Origin: Osedax fenrisi
Taxonomy: Eukaryota > Annelida > Polychaeta > Sabellida > Siboglinidae
NCBI GenBank assembly: GCA_964019155.1
Contig: OZ025244.1
Span: forward strand, 47,815,969-47,879,968
DNA length: 64,000 nt
Reading direction: 5' to 3'
Shown: piece after piece, positions 51,427-60,445 of the stretch
How positions within the stretch are numbered: position 1 is the first letter of the stretch
Layout of the letters: every line of letters begins with the position of its first letter
The notes under the pieces: model-generated
Database searches by the model: none
What the model was told of the DNA's origin: nothing
What the model saw: the letters and a program-made list of their open reading frames with translations, nothing else
Position numbers and translations under genes: made by a program

Positions 51427-54400
51427 TTTAATGAAATGGTGAACTATATATATGGAGTATTTACTTAATATTTATTTAACCTATCTGTTAGTACTGGTTA
51501 TGTTCAGGTACACTTATGTGCTTGACTTTTAATTATATTAATTATAACGCTTTATTTAATCTTTATATCTAAGATAATTTAATTTTAATTTTTGTTATTT
51601 TCTATTTTCTATTTTGTTTTTATTATTATTTGTTATTGTTATACACTAGAGAGGGAACCCGCTATATTGTTTTTAAATAAACAATATAATTCAATTCAAT
51701 TCAATTCGATATTAATATTATGTAATTTTCGTTAATTTTGTATTATTTATTCTTTATTATAACGGTTGTAATTTGAAAGTTGCGCAATTATTTATTGAAT
51801 GATTATTATTAACTCGGAAACATTTTCTAGTATTTTGATTCATATGTATTATTAATTATAATTATTGTGTTTTAAAATATATAATTATATATATTTATAT
51901 ATTTATCCATATGTATACAAATTGTCCATGCATACCATACCCGTGTGTATGTGTATTAGTGTGGGAGTATGTTTGTAAGTATATTAGCGTGAATCGATAG
52001 AAGGCTTACATGAATTACTCTTCGCAAACATATATGCTATTTTTTATAAACTGTTAACTAATACATATATATATATATATATAAAGTAAGATTACATTTA
52101 TATAGAATTCAATAGTATTGAATATTTACACTTATGCATACATACATAAGTGTACAGGCAATTAAGCTGACAGGAAATGGAATATATGTATAATATATAT
52201 ATATGTATATATATTGTTCATTTATAATAGAAAAGGCATATATGCTAAGGCTTACTATAAGTATAATATATTAAACATAGAAAATGAGTACTAATATATA
52301 TTTATATATATATATATATATGTGTGTTTATCATACTTACATATGCATATATACTATACATATACACTAGTTAATGTATACATGTGTGTATACGTATATA
52401 CACACACATCATATACTTAGATATTTATTAGTATTCACACATTGTATTCACACATATAGTATAAACATAGGTGGTGATATTTACTACCTTTCTAACACTA
52501 CTGGTGGGTATCCTAAGCACCTGAAACAATACATAAAACGAGTGATATCGAGAGGAGGCCGAGAGAAGGACATACATACCGACGTGTGTCCTTGTAATAT
52601 AGATCTATCGCGTTGATTTACCTCCGTAAACTATCTTTCTGCTAACTAAGAATCACCGGGATAATTATACCCTAGTTTACTCTATGTTATGTATACGTTT
52701 CCAATGCTATTGCAAGTCGCAAACAGCCCCCTACCGGGAAACTGATCTATTAAACGATTCTCGATATCAGTTTATGGCTCATTAAATACATGCTATGTAT
52801 ATTATTTACTATGTAACTATATTATAATGATCGTATTATAAGTATACGTATACTTATATTTGTAGCATACGATATATATATACTTATATATTGTACATGA
52901 TTATATATTATTATACGTATACTTATATTTGTAGCATACGATATATATATACTTATATATTGTACATGATTATATATTATTATATCAAATATGTAATCCT
53001 AATAAACATAACTGATTTGTAAGTTTACAATATAAGTACAACATTAATTTATTTAATATCCCAGATACATATTTGTGGGTTGTTTAATAAACAAAGAATA
53101 TGATAATTTATAAACAATAAAAAACATATCATGGTTATAATCATGTGATGTATACATACGTTATAATCGTATTCTACAATTATTGCTGAGTTTTTAGATG
53201 AGGAGTATCTATAATTATAATATGACTGAATATTGATATTCTTCATTAATTGATTGCTATCAGTAAATAAAATGTATAAATATGTATATTATTATATTTA
53301 TGATAATTATGATACTCATCATTAAAATATACTAATGCCCAATTCATTTTTATAAAATTTAATTTTAATTTTTAAATTAAAATTAAAATTAAATAAATCA
53401 ATAATTTAATGTAAATACAATGCACTGCATACTATGCTCTAGTGACGTAAATGATTCCGAGCTATTTGATGCCGAGCCGATATTTTCATTTTCGGAAGAA
53501 AAAAACGAGCCCGAGCCGAACCGAGACTATAGGCAAATGAGCACGAGCCGAGCTGAGACTATAACAAAACGAAACTGAGCCGAATTGAGAATTTGGTTAA
53601 CATAGACTGAAACTGAATCGATTTTTAGATTTGAGCATCATTTACATCACTACTATGCACTATATACACATGCACGTCTAAAAACTGAAGTGGTCTTCTT
53701 TACCCTTCCATTATTAATAATACGTAAATACACACATACATATATATATTACTTGTAATGCACAATAGCCTGCCAACTTTTTCATCACTTTTAGTTATGT
53801 CGGTGTTATATTTCATAGTACGTTTCAGTTATACGTACGTATTGAACGTGTAATTCTCGCCTACTCCTGGTACGTATACGATATACGTGTATACCTGCAA
53901 GTATACACAACTGTCCTGTAGGATGTGTCGTTCCTACCCGGATATGGGACAACAGTGAAGTTGTCTCACCTCGATGCATTTTCAAACATTCATGTTAATA
54001 TCATCGGCACGAACATTTGCAGAATTACTAAATAGGTATCTAGTAACTAGGGGCGCTGGAACGATTGTGTATGTATACTCCCTATTGGGAGAACCAACCA
54101 AAATAAATGTTGTGGTAAAAGTGGGGGGACCAATACATAGGAGGACCCCCTAGCTTTTAAAGTGGGGGGGAATACCCTCCCCCCTCCGTCCCCTAGTTAC
54201 GTCACCCCTACTAGTACACAGGTGCACAATACATTCTTAGTCACCAACACATGCACCCGTATAAAGTATACTATATGTGTGTTTTATAAGGGATACATTA
54301 GATTAACGTGCATCGCAGATATATCTGTATCACTAGAGTGTGCTATACCACACTATAGTGTATATATACATGGTATATATACCATGCACTACCTACATAG

Positions 54401-54616
54401 TATACCATGATATATATATATATATATATATACATGTATACATATGTAATACATATATGCGCATTTAATTGAGAAAGTATTTGTTTTTAAATTGTATAAA
54501 ATGTTTATATAGTAGTATAGTATTGTAATAATGTAGTATTGTAGCAATGTACATTATATATAATGTGTATTATATAATAAGGGTATATGTATATTTTATT
54601 TTATCGTGATATGTAA

Positions 54617-54666
<50 letters not shown>

Positions 54667-56013
54667 CAATATATACAACAATAAAACATTTAGTATAATA
54701 ATATAATATCATAGTTTTAGATATATGTATTATATATATATATATATATATGTATATCTCATGATAAAGGTTAAATAATGAATATAATAAGATTATTCTT
54801 ATGCTATTTATGCATATTTAACCTATATTTATAATACAAATAAGATTAGAAGCATTATGATAATGTTTATTGTCATATAGATATAAACGATCACGCACAC
54901 ATACACACACGAACACACATTACGCCTAGAGGTACCACTATTAATCATTCTATATGGTTTATCAATTGCGTATACGAGACCAGATAAACAATTAATTATG
55001 TTTTATTGAGCGCATCAATTACAATCATATATATATATATATACATATGGTCTCAGACACGGTAATATATGATTATGCCGTCACCCAGGCAATTGTCAAA
55101 TGTAATGTTATTTATTATTTATTTTTATATATATATATATTTATATATACATATAAGAATGCCGGTTATCTGAAATACGTGGGATCATTAAATATTGTTA
55201 TGCAATAAAGATATCAGACATATATGTATCTTATAAGATATCAGCCTATAGGCTCGAATATGTGTGTGTTCTTGTTTTGTTTATATTGATATCATTATGA
55301 AATACACACTATGTAGCTATTATAATATACTTTATTTTAATAAGTATAAAATTGTAACTGTATTATAATGATAATTTATAATTAAATATTATTAACTATA
55401 GTTATAATATATATATATATATATATATAATAAATAATAATAATAAAATCAGATTTGGCAATTGCCTGGGTGAAGGAAGAAGCATAGCTTATCAAGTCTT
55501 TCACCCTTTTATGATTACGAGGAGAAAAAATTATATAGGAATATAATTAAAATCAAGAAATAGTAGAACAAAAAATAGAGTGAAAAATTGAATTATTAAA
55601 ATAAATCATCAACTCACAAAGCATAAACCACCATAACATATCAACTTTCCGAATGTGGGTTCATCAAGTCCAAAACCTTAGGGAATATACTTTCGCCAAT
55701 AGTATATACACTGGTAACATTTGGAGCCAGCAAATGCATCCATACTACCCGATATAAAATATATATATATATATATATGTATATTTGTACTTGATTTTTG
55801 TCTTAGCCTTGTGTTATTGTCCTTTTCCCCTCTCCTATTTAATTATTCTTTATTTAATTATTTTAGTTATTTAAATGTTTATATATATATATTCCTTGCT
55901 TTTAAATTTATTATGTTTTAATAATTATTTTATAATATTATTATATGATGATTTAATTAATTACATGATAAGTTTCAATATATTTTATTATATTATTTAT
56001 TTTATTTATTTTT

Positions 56014-56047
<34 letters not shown>

Positions 56048-56075
56048 AATAGAAAGTTATACTTTTATAACATTA

Positions 56076-56119
<44 letters not shown>

Positions 56120-56507
56120 ATATATATATATCTTATTTTAATGAAACTTATCATGTTAATTAGCATGTTAATTAAAGGGTAATTGTCTCTATGAGCAATA
56201 TTGATTCTATATTTACAACGGTAATTACTATTTCTATTTCTATATTTATATATTTATATATTTGTGTATTTATATGTGTATTTATGTGTAAGCGTGTATA
56301 TATTTATAAATATATGTATAAAACATATGCTTATTCGTCGCAGGAAACATGAATATGTATTGAAATACATGTTATAGCATGTATTTCAATAATCTATAAT
56401 AATAATTATACAATGAAAAAATATACTACACGTAATATTGTATAATACAATATGTCATTGTCATATACATACGAAGTATATACCTTGTGTATATATATAT
56501 ATATGAA

Positions 56508-56542
<35 letters not shown>

Positions 56543-58756
56543 TATATATATACTCCTGTATATACACATAATTACATTACTTGCTCATATTGTATCAATA
56601 TTACGACATCATGATCCGATACCTGTAGGTATATTGGATACAATAATACTTTAATGCATAAACTCGAATGCATTATTAGTCGATATAAATTGTATACATT
56701 TAAAAATGTATATACATTTATTATACACACGTTATGAGCATAATAGGGTGTTCACACGATGCGTATTTTGATTGTCGTACGAACAAATGCTGGACCGACA
56801 TTTTTCGGTCCAGCATTTAAAAAACACGAGTGTTCACACGAAGCGGGTTTAAATTGTCGTAGTTATCAATAACTGACAGCGGAAATAAAAAATAAAATAA
56901 ATAAACAAAAATTTCAAATTCTAATAATATTTTAATTTATCTATTATAATTACATTTATTATAATTATGGATACTTATTTGGATACTTATTTAAATAATT
57001 TATTATGTTTAATAACTGACGAAATTGCACTGAATATTTCGTATGAAAATAGCAGAATGAGAACTTATGGGCGCATAATTATTTAAAACGATTCTCGATC
57101 TTTAAAGCATTTAATTAAACTACTTTTTATTATATATTTACTTGATTTATTTAATTTTGTATATTCTATATAATTCATATTTATATTGTATTTTATATTG
57201 TAGTAATACGATTAATTATATACAAATTATTCAGTATAATATTTTTATAAAATATTGTAAACATTACCAAAGATAGTAAGATATTTCGGTCCAGCATTCA
57301 TTTCGGTCCAGCAAAAATTAGGATATTTTCCATTTTTGCTGTACGACGAGAAAAATAGGAATTCGAGTAAATGCTGGACCGAATCTATGATTTTGAAGCA
57401 TTCGGTCCAGCATTTGTTCGTACGACAAGCAAAACACGCATCGTGTTAACACCCTATTAATGGTATTAACGGTCTATACATTCACTGTAATTAGATAGCA
57501 CATTTTTGTTTGAAAATTAAAAATATCATAAAATAATTAAAATTTTTACAAAATTTAAATTGCATAACTTTAATATATATTATATTAAGTATTATTTATA
57601 ATTTTTAAATGATGAGAATATTGGTTTTGAAAATATTAGAATTTAATAAAAGTTAAAAATGTGATCACAATAAATATTTATTTTTAAAATGTTATTATCA
57701 ACTCTATATCTAATTCCAAAAATTTCCTGTATATACAATATACGTATAATAATAAACATATTATGAAAATCTGACTAAGTTTAATTAATTATTGAATGAT
57801 AAATAGTATATTTCATAAGAAAACCAAATATTCTGAGATAATTTATGTTACAAAATTTCTATATTATTTATAATGAAATGACAATATGGTATTATTCTAG
57901 AATAACGCCAACATGTTGGCTGCAGCCAATCAATAGGATTTATACAATAAAACAAATAGGTGTCGCTAGTTGACATGAACATAAATATTTTATAGATAAC
58001 ACTGTTTTAAATAATTCAAATTGATAAATTATTAAAAACATTTAACTATTGAAAAACGGTGTCATAATATAATAATAATTTAATTAGAATTAAGTAGTAT
58101 TCTAAAATTACGTTTTTTATACTTTATATATGTTTTTCACCTATAATATGTCGCCATATCTAATATTATACATGTACAAATATATTTTTTATTTTAAAGA
58201 CAGTGAATCCCTTTAATACATATACAAATAGTGCAGCAGAACTTGAAACTCAACTTAATTAGCTTAGTAACCAGAAACACGTGACTCGGTAATTATTGTT
58301 ACTATAATAACTATAGTACTATATTACTATATATATATAGTATAGACCCTACTATAGAGATAATTAACAACATACACAATAATAAACGTCCTGCATATGG
58401 AAGTATCGTGTAAAATAATATATATATATATATATATACTACTGTCATGAAGTAAGCAGATTTTGTTGTGTAACGTAATATTATATAACCGGAAGTCGGG
58501 TATTTAACGTTAATTGCGACCACACCCAATACTCACGTGAAAACTAAACTATATACAGAACATCGTGCGTCAACATAATCTGTGAGCTATCTACCTCGTG
58601 TTACCATAGTGCACCACGTACAACTTATATTGCGCACAAGTGTCCAGCTTTTCAAATAGTTAGTTTATCGATATATGCTATAATATATTTGTCCGCACAT
58701 TTGTAAATTAAAACTAATCTTAGTGGATAGGTTGGGCCGACACCCTATAGGGTAGG

Positions 58757-58807
<51 letters not shown>

Positions 58808-60376
58808 CTATAGCTTTCATTACCCGACTAGTACACATCGGTACTGTGTAATAAATACACTATATATACACATCTAATTTAAGATTTTATTTTTAGTGAT
58901 ATTATTTATAGCCTGTCAAATGTGCGTGTACAAATATTTAATATTTAAAAAGTTATATCGATATAACCCACCGTATATATAATAACTACAGTACTATAGT
59001 ATACTATAGTATAGTATACTATAGTACTACTATAGTTATATATAGTTCCGCTATAGCGATACTTTACAAAACGCACAATAATAAACTTCCTTCATACGTA
59101 TGACCTGTACATTTCTAAGTATACGAATAGAGTGCGCATACGCGTGTACGTACGAGATCTAACGAAGGACTAACCAAGGAGCGCAGTACAGCAGTCCGAA
59201 CAGCCACACCATAGTGATGATACGGAAAGCTCTCTTCACCGTGCAGAGACTGTGCGCTTTCATAGGGTAACAGATCGCTATATACCTCTCTATGGTGAAC
59301 GCCGTGATAGACATGGCTGATACGTTGACGCCCAGGTACTGTACGGGGTGTAGGTTACGGGGGTTAGGCTGTGGTTCTTGTAGTAGGTGAGTTGTTCAGG
59401 TGTACAGGTGGACAGATGGACAGGTGTATACATGAACAGATTGACAGGTGGTCAGCCACCTGTCCATCTAAACTATATAGTGCATATACGTAATATATAG
59501 ATACTGTATCATAATATGTACATTAGGATAGACTATTTTTTAAAGTTTTGGTATTTCGCTTATATATTTCAGTATACCTATAAGTCATAGATGTTATAAT
59601 AAACATATTTGTGAAGTTTCATCAACAAATATTTAATAAAGCAATAAGAACTTTAATGAAGACATATTTACATTTATGATTTAATGTAAATTTCATAAAT
59701 GAAATCAATACAGTTTTATAGCAAACTGATTTACATAATAATATGCGAGGTACTATAATGTAATCCGAGTATATCTTGTATACATAGTATTCAACAATAA
59801 TCTATATATCATATATCATCTTCGAGAAATATATTTATTTATTATTGATTTTCTTATGAAATTTAATTTATATTTAATCAAAGTGAATTCATTTTTTATC
59901 ATCTTATTTCCTGAATAATTTGCATGAAACGATACTTTAACTTGAATATATATATAATATAAATTCACTAGATGATCTAAGTATATGTATATAATTGCAT
60001 ATATATATATTGAAAATATTCTATTCCGAGATACAAATTTCATATAAGAAATTAACAGTTAAATAAAAAGTTTGGCGATTTAACAAAAATGAAATTTATA
60101 TAATATAATATGATAATTTATTGATTTTTGAATCTAATTGTTCGATTAAAATTCTTAATATATGTATATAGTATTAACACATATATATATATATATATAT
60201 ATATTGATATATCACAATAATTTATTTTAATTTGCTGATATATTTACCTGCAAAAAGACCATCAAGGAACAAGCAATTTGACCGAATATAAATTCATCTT
60301 CTATTAAAAAGTATTCAGCTATAGTAGGCAAAGTAGCGGAAATGAGACATATGAGATCAGCAACCGCTAGAGACAC
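36050..60376 (-). CDS. TRHR: TRH-receptor-like class A GPCR, multi-exon, 5' incomplete
   Basis: This is a rhodopsin-family receptor for a TRH/EFLamide-type peptide, at the plasma membrane and probably Gq-coupled (inferred from family). Six exons on the minus strand cover TM2 to the C-tail. Visible hallmarks are SLAVADL in TM2, an extracellular cysteine before TM3, the TRH-receptor signature QYLGVN, ERY at the end of TM3, ILWMPYR in TM6, FCR before TM7 and NPILY in TM7. The tyrosine and asparagine of QYLGVN, the tyrosine of MPYR and the arginine of FCR correspond to the four residues known to bind TRH in vertebrate receptors. All splice junctions between adjacent found exons are phase-compatible. 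TM1 and the second extracellular loop with the TM4 end were not found; the first probably lies beyond 64000 and the second in the 11-kb intron. Confidence 0.9.
37093..37266. mobile_element. hAT-type miniature element, copy 1 (174 bp)
   Basis: Ends TAGTGATGTAAATGATG and CATCATTTAAATCACA. The interior contains GGCTCGGC and CCGAAAATGAAAG, which match the copy at 53440 in inverse orientation. Flanks AGTATAC and AGTATCAA suggest a decayed 8-bp duplication. Its right end is 13 bases from the TM6 exon boundary. Confidence 0.82.
37280..37414 (-). CDS. TRHR: TRHR-like exon: TM6 and third extracellular loop
   Basis: There are 45 codons between the acceptor CTCTCCGATAAG and the donor ATG/GTTAGT. The text starts VVKMLLLVVFMFAILWMPYR and ends with FVVYNSF and DPWFMLFCRLM, matching the TRH receptor from the end of loop 3 to the start of TM7. 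The MPYR tyrosine and FCR arginine are ligand-contact positions in vertebrate TRH receptors. Both ends are phase 0 and fit the neighbouring exons. A hAT-type miniature element ends 13 bases beyond the exon, close to the donor. Confidence 0.95.
37798..37831. repeat. (TA)n microsatellite
   Basis: Pure alternating TA in the large receptor intron. Confidence 0.95.
38237..38279. repeat. (TA)n microsatellite
   Basis: Long TA run with one AA interruption near its 5' side. Confidence 0.93.
38634..38881 (-). mobile_element. tRNA-derived SINE, diverged copy
   Basis: On the minus strand a GAGTGGCTCTGTAGACTAA head resembles box A of the copy at 42933. The body keeps GAGAGCAGCTTC, ATTAGAACCATTTGGTTATA, and the 3' block ATGAAAAAACTCCATACAAA followed by A-rich text and TA repeats. 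It is the most diverged of five copies. Confidence 0.65.
39084..39145. repeat. (TA)n microsatellite with (CA)n border
   Basis: About 30 TA units preceded by CACACATACACA. Confidence 0.97.
39905..40153 (-). mobile_element. tRNA-derived SINE, near full-length
   Basis: On the minus strand it starts CTACCTGTGTGGCTCAGTTA (box A), lacks a recognisable box B, and continues GTGATCTTATATAATTGTG, GAGAGCGGCTTCGAAGGGAC, AAGTGAAATCTTCATCTAAG and GGACTCCACCAAAATAAAA, ending in AACAATA then TA-rich sequence. Confidence 0.85.
40628..40745. repeat. Compound ACAT/ACAC microsatellite
   Basis: Tandem ACATAC, ACGTAC and CTCACA units run for about 115 bases. Confidence 0.9.
41700..41865 (+). mobile_element. tRNA-derived SINE, 5'-truncated
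   Basis: Begins within the body (TAAATTAATGATCG) and shares GGATGCCTTAACACGAGAGC, AAGTGAAAACTTCATCTAAG and AAAGGACTCCACCAAAATAA with other copies. The tail AACAATATCAATATA passes into (TA)n. Confidence 0.85.
41976..42190. mobile_element. 215-bp near-perfect hairpin element
   Basis: The left arm AACAAAGCACTCATTAATAC and onward for about 78 bases is the near-exact complement of the right arm ending GAGTGCTTTGTT. The loop is about 50 bases of A+T-rich sequence. The matched internal text includes GGTCATTAGTTGTTG and TTTACACTAAATATA. This is a foldback-type miniature element or a hairpin RNA source; no family recognised. Confidence 0.9.
42727..42800. repeat. (TA)n microsatellite, two runs
   Basis: Two TA runs separated by CATATTTA. 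Confidence 0.95.
42933..43232 (+). mobile_element. tRNA-derived SINE, full-length
   Basis: Box A TGGCTCAGTTGTATAAGG (42941-42958) and box B GGTTTCGAGTCC (43005-43016) mark a tRNA-type RNA polymerase III promoter. Between them, 42961-42998 is a perfect 14-bp stem (TACTGTTTGTGTGT) with a 10-base loop in the anticodon-arm position. The body and the CTCCACCA 3' block are shared with the other copies. The tail is AATAACAATAACAAATATA and (TA)n. A true tRNA is excluded by the length between the boxes and the lack of a closed acceptor stem. Confidence 0.9.
43376..43899. mobile_element. 524-bp pogo/Tigger-type miniature element
   Basis: Termini CAGTAGAATCTCGGTAATTC and the inverted GAGTTATCGAGCTTTGACTG, with TA on both sides, are the CAGT...CTCG ends typical of pogo/Tigger elements of the Tc1/mariner superfamily. 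The word ATAACTCAACAT or close variants occurs about a dozen times throughout. No transposase ORF. (TA)n starts directly at the right end. Confidence 0.88.
43900..43962. repeat. (TA)n microsatellite
   Basis: About 31 TA units, continuous with the right TA duplication of the preceding element. Confidence 0.97.
44360..44545. other. Isolated patch of normal base composition, function unknown
   Basis: A CpG-containing patch (CCCACCGCGGTAACGTTACC near 44460) in the large receptor intron. Both strands were read; the minus strand has an open frame of about 43 codons without recognisable motif. It could be an unassigned exon, a regulatory element or a decayed insertion. Confidence 0.4.
44850..45000 (+). 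mobile_element. tRNA-derived SINE, diverged 3' part
   Basis: Retains AATGATCGCGGTTCTCGTTA, ACATGAGAGCGGCC, GGGACATTAGAG and GAACCCCACTAAAATTAA, aligned in order with the other copies. Confidence 0.75.
45661..45697. repeat. (TA)n microsatellite
   Basis: Pure TA run. Confidence 0.95.
45926..45979. repeat. Perfect 15-bp stem palindrome
   Basis: CAGTTATTACTGTAC at 45926-45940 and its exact complement at 45965-45979 around a TA-rich loop. Confidence 0.9.
46557..46765. repeat. Tandem array of short palindromes (GGGTAAA...TTTACCC)
   Basis: About five units of roughly 45 bp. Each contains GGGTAAA, a TAGCGTAA or TAGCTCAG centre and TTTACCC, so each unit is itself an inverted repeat. Spacers such as ATACTTTTCACGTTAA are repeated in the last units. 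Confidence 0.9.
47386..47440. repeat. (TA)n microsatellite
   Basis: About 26 TA units just downstream of the loop-3 exon. Confidence 0.96.
47581..47699 (-). CDS. TRHR: TRHR-like exon: third intracellular loop
   Basis: The acceptor AATTAAACACGCAG precedes two bases that complete the split codon from the TM5 exon, then 39 codons rich in lysine and serine (LETMLDKKSKKPSKTKAPL) ending SRHQ at the donor CAG/GTTATT. Joined to the TM6 exon it gives SRHQ/VVKM, aligning with the conserved end of loop 3. Loop 3 couples to the G protein and is typically variable in length. Confidence 0.92.
47784..47935 (+). mobile_element. 152-bp GGGGCGCTG miniature element, copy 2
   Basis: Ends GGGGCGCTGCAACAGG and GTTCCAGCGCCCC with TA on both sides. 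It occupies half of the 306-bp intron between the TM5 and loop-3 exons of the receptor gene. Confidence 0.92.
48006..48174 (-). CDS. TRHR: TRHR-like exon: TM5 and start of third intracellular loop
   Basis: After the acceptor GCGCATCTAG the exon reads IIFYITPLLITIILYTLILR then VLFTGCD and a serine/threonine-rich loop, ending in the donor GG/GTGAGT. FYITP with the TM5 proline matches the FYxxP of TRH receptors. An in-frame TAG immediately upstream is part of the acceptor, which fixes the exon start. It ends in phase 1, matched by the two extra bases of the next exon. The intron to that exon is only 306 bp and contains a miniature element. Confidence 0.93.
48685..48856 (-). mobile_element. GGGGCGCTG miniature element, copy 3, inverted
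   Basis: Ends GGGGCGCTGGAACAA and CTGTTGCAGCAACCC with TA flanks. It includes long G and C homopolymers (up to ten C) and the shared CTAGATTTTAAAGTGG block. Confidence 0.88.
48890..49880. mobile_element. About 1-kb inverted-repeat element with repeated AGAATCGGTTT words
   Basis: The left 250 bases contain six or more copies of GAATCGGTTTT and its complement, at 48911, 48993, 49031, 49072, 49111 and others. The right 130 bases contain the same words in inverse arrangement (AAACCGATTCTTAA, AAGAATCGGTTTCA), ending near AAACTGATTCTCATTAA. The middle is A+T-rich with a (TA)n run. No ORF. Exact ends are uncertain. Confidence 0.75.
49486..49528. repeat. (TA)n microsatellite
   Basis: Pure TA run inside the preceding element. 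Confidence 0.95.
50340..51130 (-). pseudogene. Non-LTR retrotransposon, C-terminal and 3' end fragment
   Basis: Minus-strand reading gives DLITYTNILYMHNVDLNKFP (near 51090-51030), a SRISLLFPIYKNVYKNSFHN segment, SWNNLCLNKLLFTKIYIKNF near 50915-50855 and KKILKKTSFMK to a stop near 50810. This is the C-terminal domain after the RT of a non-LTR element. The 3' UTR ends GGGGAAGTTCTCGCAAAAAC and TTTATTTATTTA, the same terminus as at 33870-33985. It lies in the 11-kb receptor intron on the same strand as the gene. Confidence 0.72.
51390..51422. repeat. (TA)n microsatellite
   Basis: Pure TA run. Confidence 0.95.
51536..51708 (+). mobile_element. 5'-truncated CR1/L2-like element, 3' UTR only
   Basis: Matches 28036-28207: AACGCTTTATTTAATCTTTA, GTTATACACTAGAGAGGGAA, CCCGCTATATTG, AAATAAACAAT and terminal ATTCA pentamers. 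It confirms the 3' end of that family. Confidence 0.88.
52843..52984. repeat. Tandem duplication of a 69-bp unit
   Basis: CGTATACTTATATTTGTAGC and the following sequence occur twice with a period of 69 bases and essentially no differences, so the duplication is recent. Confidence 0.93.
53440..53652. mobile_element. hAT-type miniature element, copy 2 (213 bp)
   Basis: Ends TAGTGACGTAAATGAT and ATCATTTACATCACTA, with flanking 8-bp duplication CTATGCTC / CTATGCAC (one mismatch). The interior repeats GAGCCGA and GAGCCGAACCGAGAC-type words. Ends and 8-bp duplication fit the hAT superfamily. Confidence 0.9.
54050..54208 (-). mobile_element. GGGGCGCTG miniature element, copy 4, inverted
   Basis: Begins GGGGCGCTGGAACGATTG after TA and ends TACGTCACCCC before TA. 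It shares AAATGTTGTGGTAAAAGTGG and TTTTAAAGTGGGGG with copy 3. Confidence 0.88.
54619..54662. repeat. (TA)n microsatellite
   Basis: About 22 TA units. Confidence 0.96.
55060..56050. other. Intron sequence with inverted CAGGCAATTG blocks
   Basis: CACCCAGGCAATTGTCAAAT near 55082 is matched inverted by ATTTGGCAATTGCCTGGGTG near 55452, enclosing about 350 bases. Downstream, 55460-55745 is of more normal composition with ATTTGGAGCCAGCAAATGCA, but no coding frame or known terminus was recognised. It may be part of an unidentified mobile element. Confidence 0.4.
56358..56391. repeat. Perfect 14-bp stem hairpin
   Basis: TATTGAAATACATG and its exact complement are separated by six bases. Confidence 0.88.
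56746..57454. mobile_element. 709-bp TA-target inverted-repeat element, copy 2
   Basis: Same termini, internal terminal duplication and TGCTGGACCGAA words as the copy at 3041-3748, in the same orientation, with TA on both sides. The copies differ by about 15 substitutions and one single-base indel by eye. It lies within the 11-kb receptor intron. Confidence 0.93.
57457..59174. other. Receptor intron sequence
   Basis: No further exon recognised. A short open patch on the minus strand near 58600-58660 contains one cysteine, but its text does not match the expected loop-2/TM5 sequence. Palindromic ACTATAGT repeats lie near 58985-59045. Confidence 0.45.
58759..58806. repeat. (TA)n microsatellite
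   Basis: About 24 TA units. Confidence 0.96.
59175..59338 (-). CDS. TRHR: TRHR-like exon: TM3, second intracellular loop and TM4
   Basis: After CCCCGTACAG the frame reads YLGVNVSAMSITAFTIERYI then AICYPMKAHSLCTVKRAF and a TM4 segment ITMVWLFGLLYCAP. ERY is the G-protein activation motif, and the YLGVN tyrosine and asparagine are ligand-contact positions. It ends at a donor GTTAGT that splits the tryptophan codon (phase 2). A read-through of a few codons to a second GTTAGA donor is possible. Confidence 0.95.
60248..60376 (-). CDS. TRHR: TRHR-like exon: TM2 and first extracellular loop
   Basis: There are 43 codons from the acceptor TTTGTATTGTAG to the donor CAG/GTAAAT. The text VSLAVADLICLISATLPTIA contains the sodium-site aspartate of TM2. 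The loop EYFLIEDEFIFGQ is followed by the conserved cysteine (IAC) that forms the disulfide with loop 2 and by SLMVFLQ at the start of TM3. It joins phase 0 to YLGVN. The preceding TM1 exon was looked for in 60377-64000 and not found. Confidence 0.95.
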
Positions 60377-60406
60377 CTACAATACAAATAGTATACATGA
60401 TATAGA

Positions 60407-60445
<39 letters not shown>

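Noticed and set aside
52490..52620. Candidate loop-2 exon or microexon after TATGTATTGTTTCAG on the minus strand
   Set aside because: The acceptor is good, but the text contains no expected cysteine or TM5-entry sequence in a usable phase.
58600..58660. Minus-strand frame with a single cysteine (DTCAQYKLY) as loop-2 exon
   Set aside because: The length and the sequence after the cysteine do not lead into FYITP, and no acceptor was convincing.
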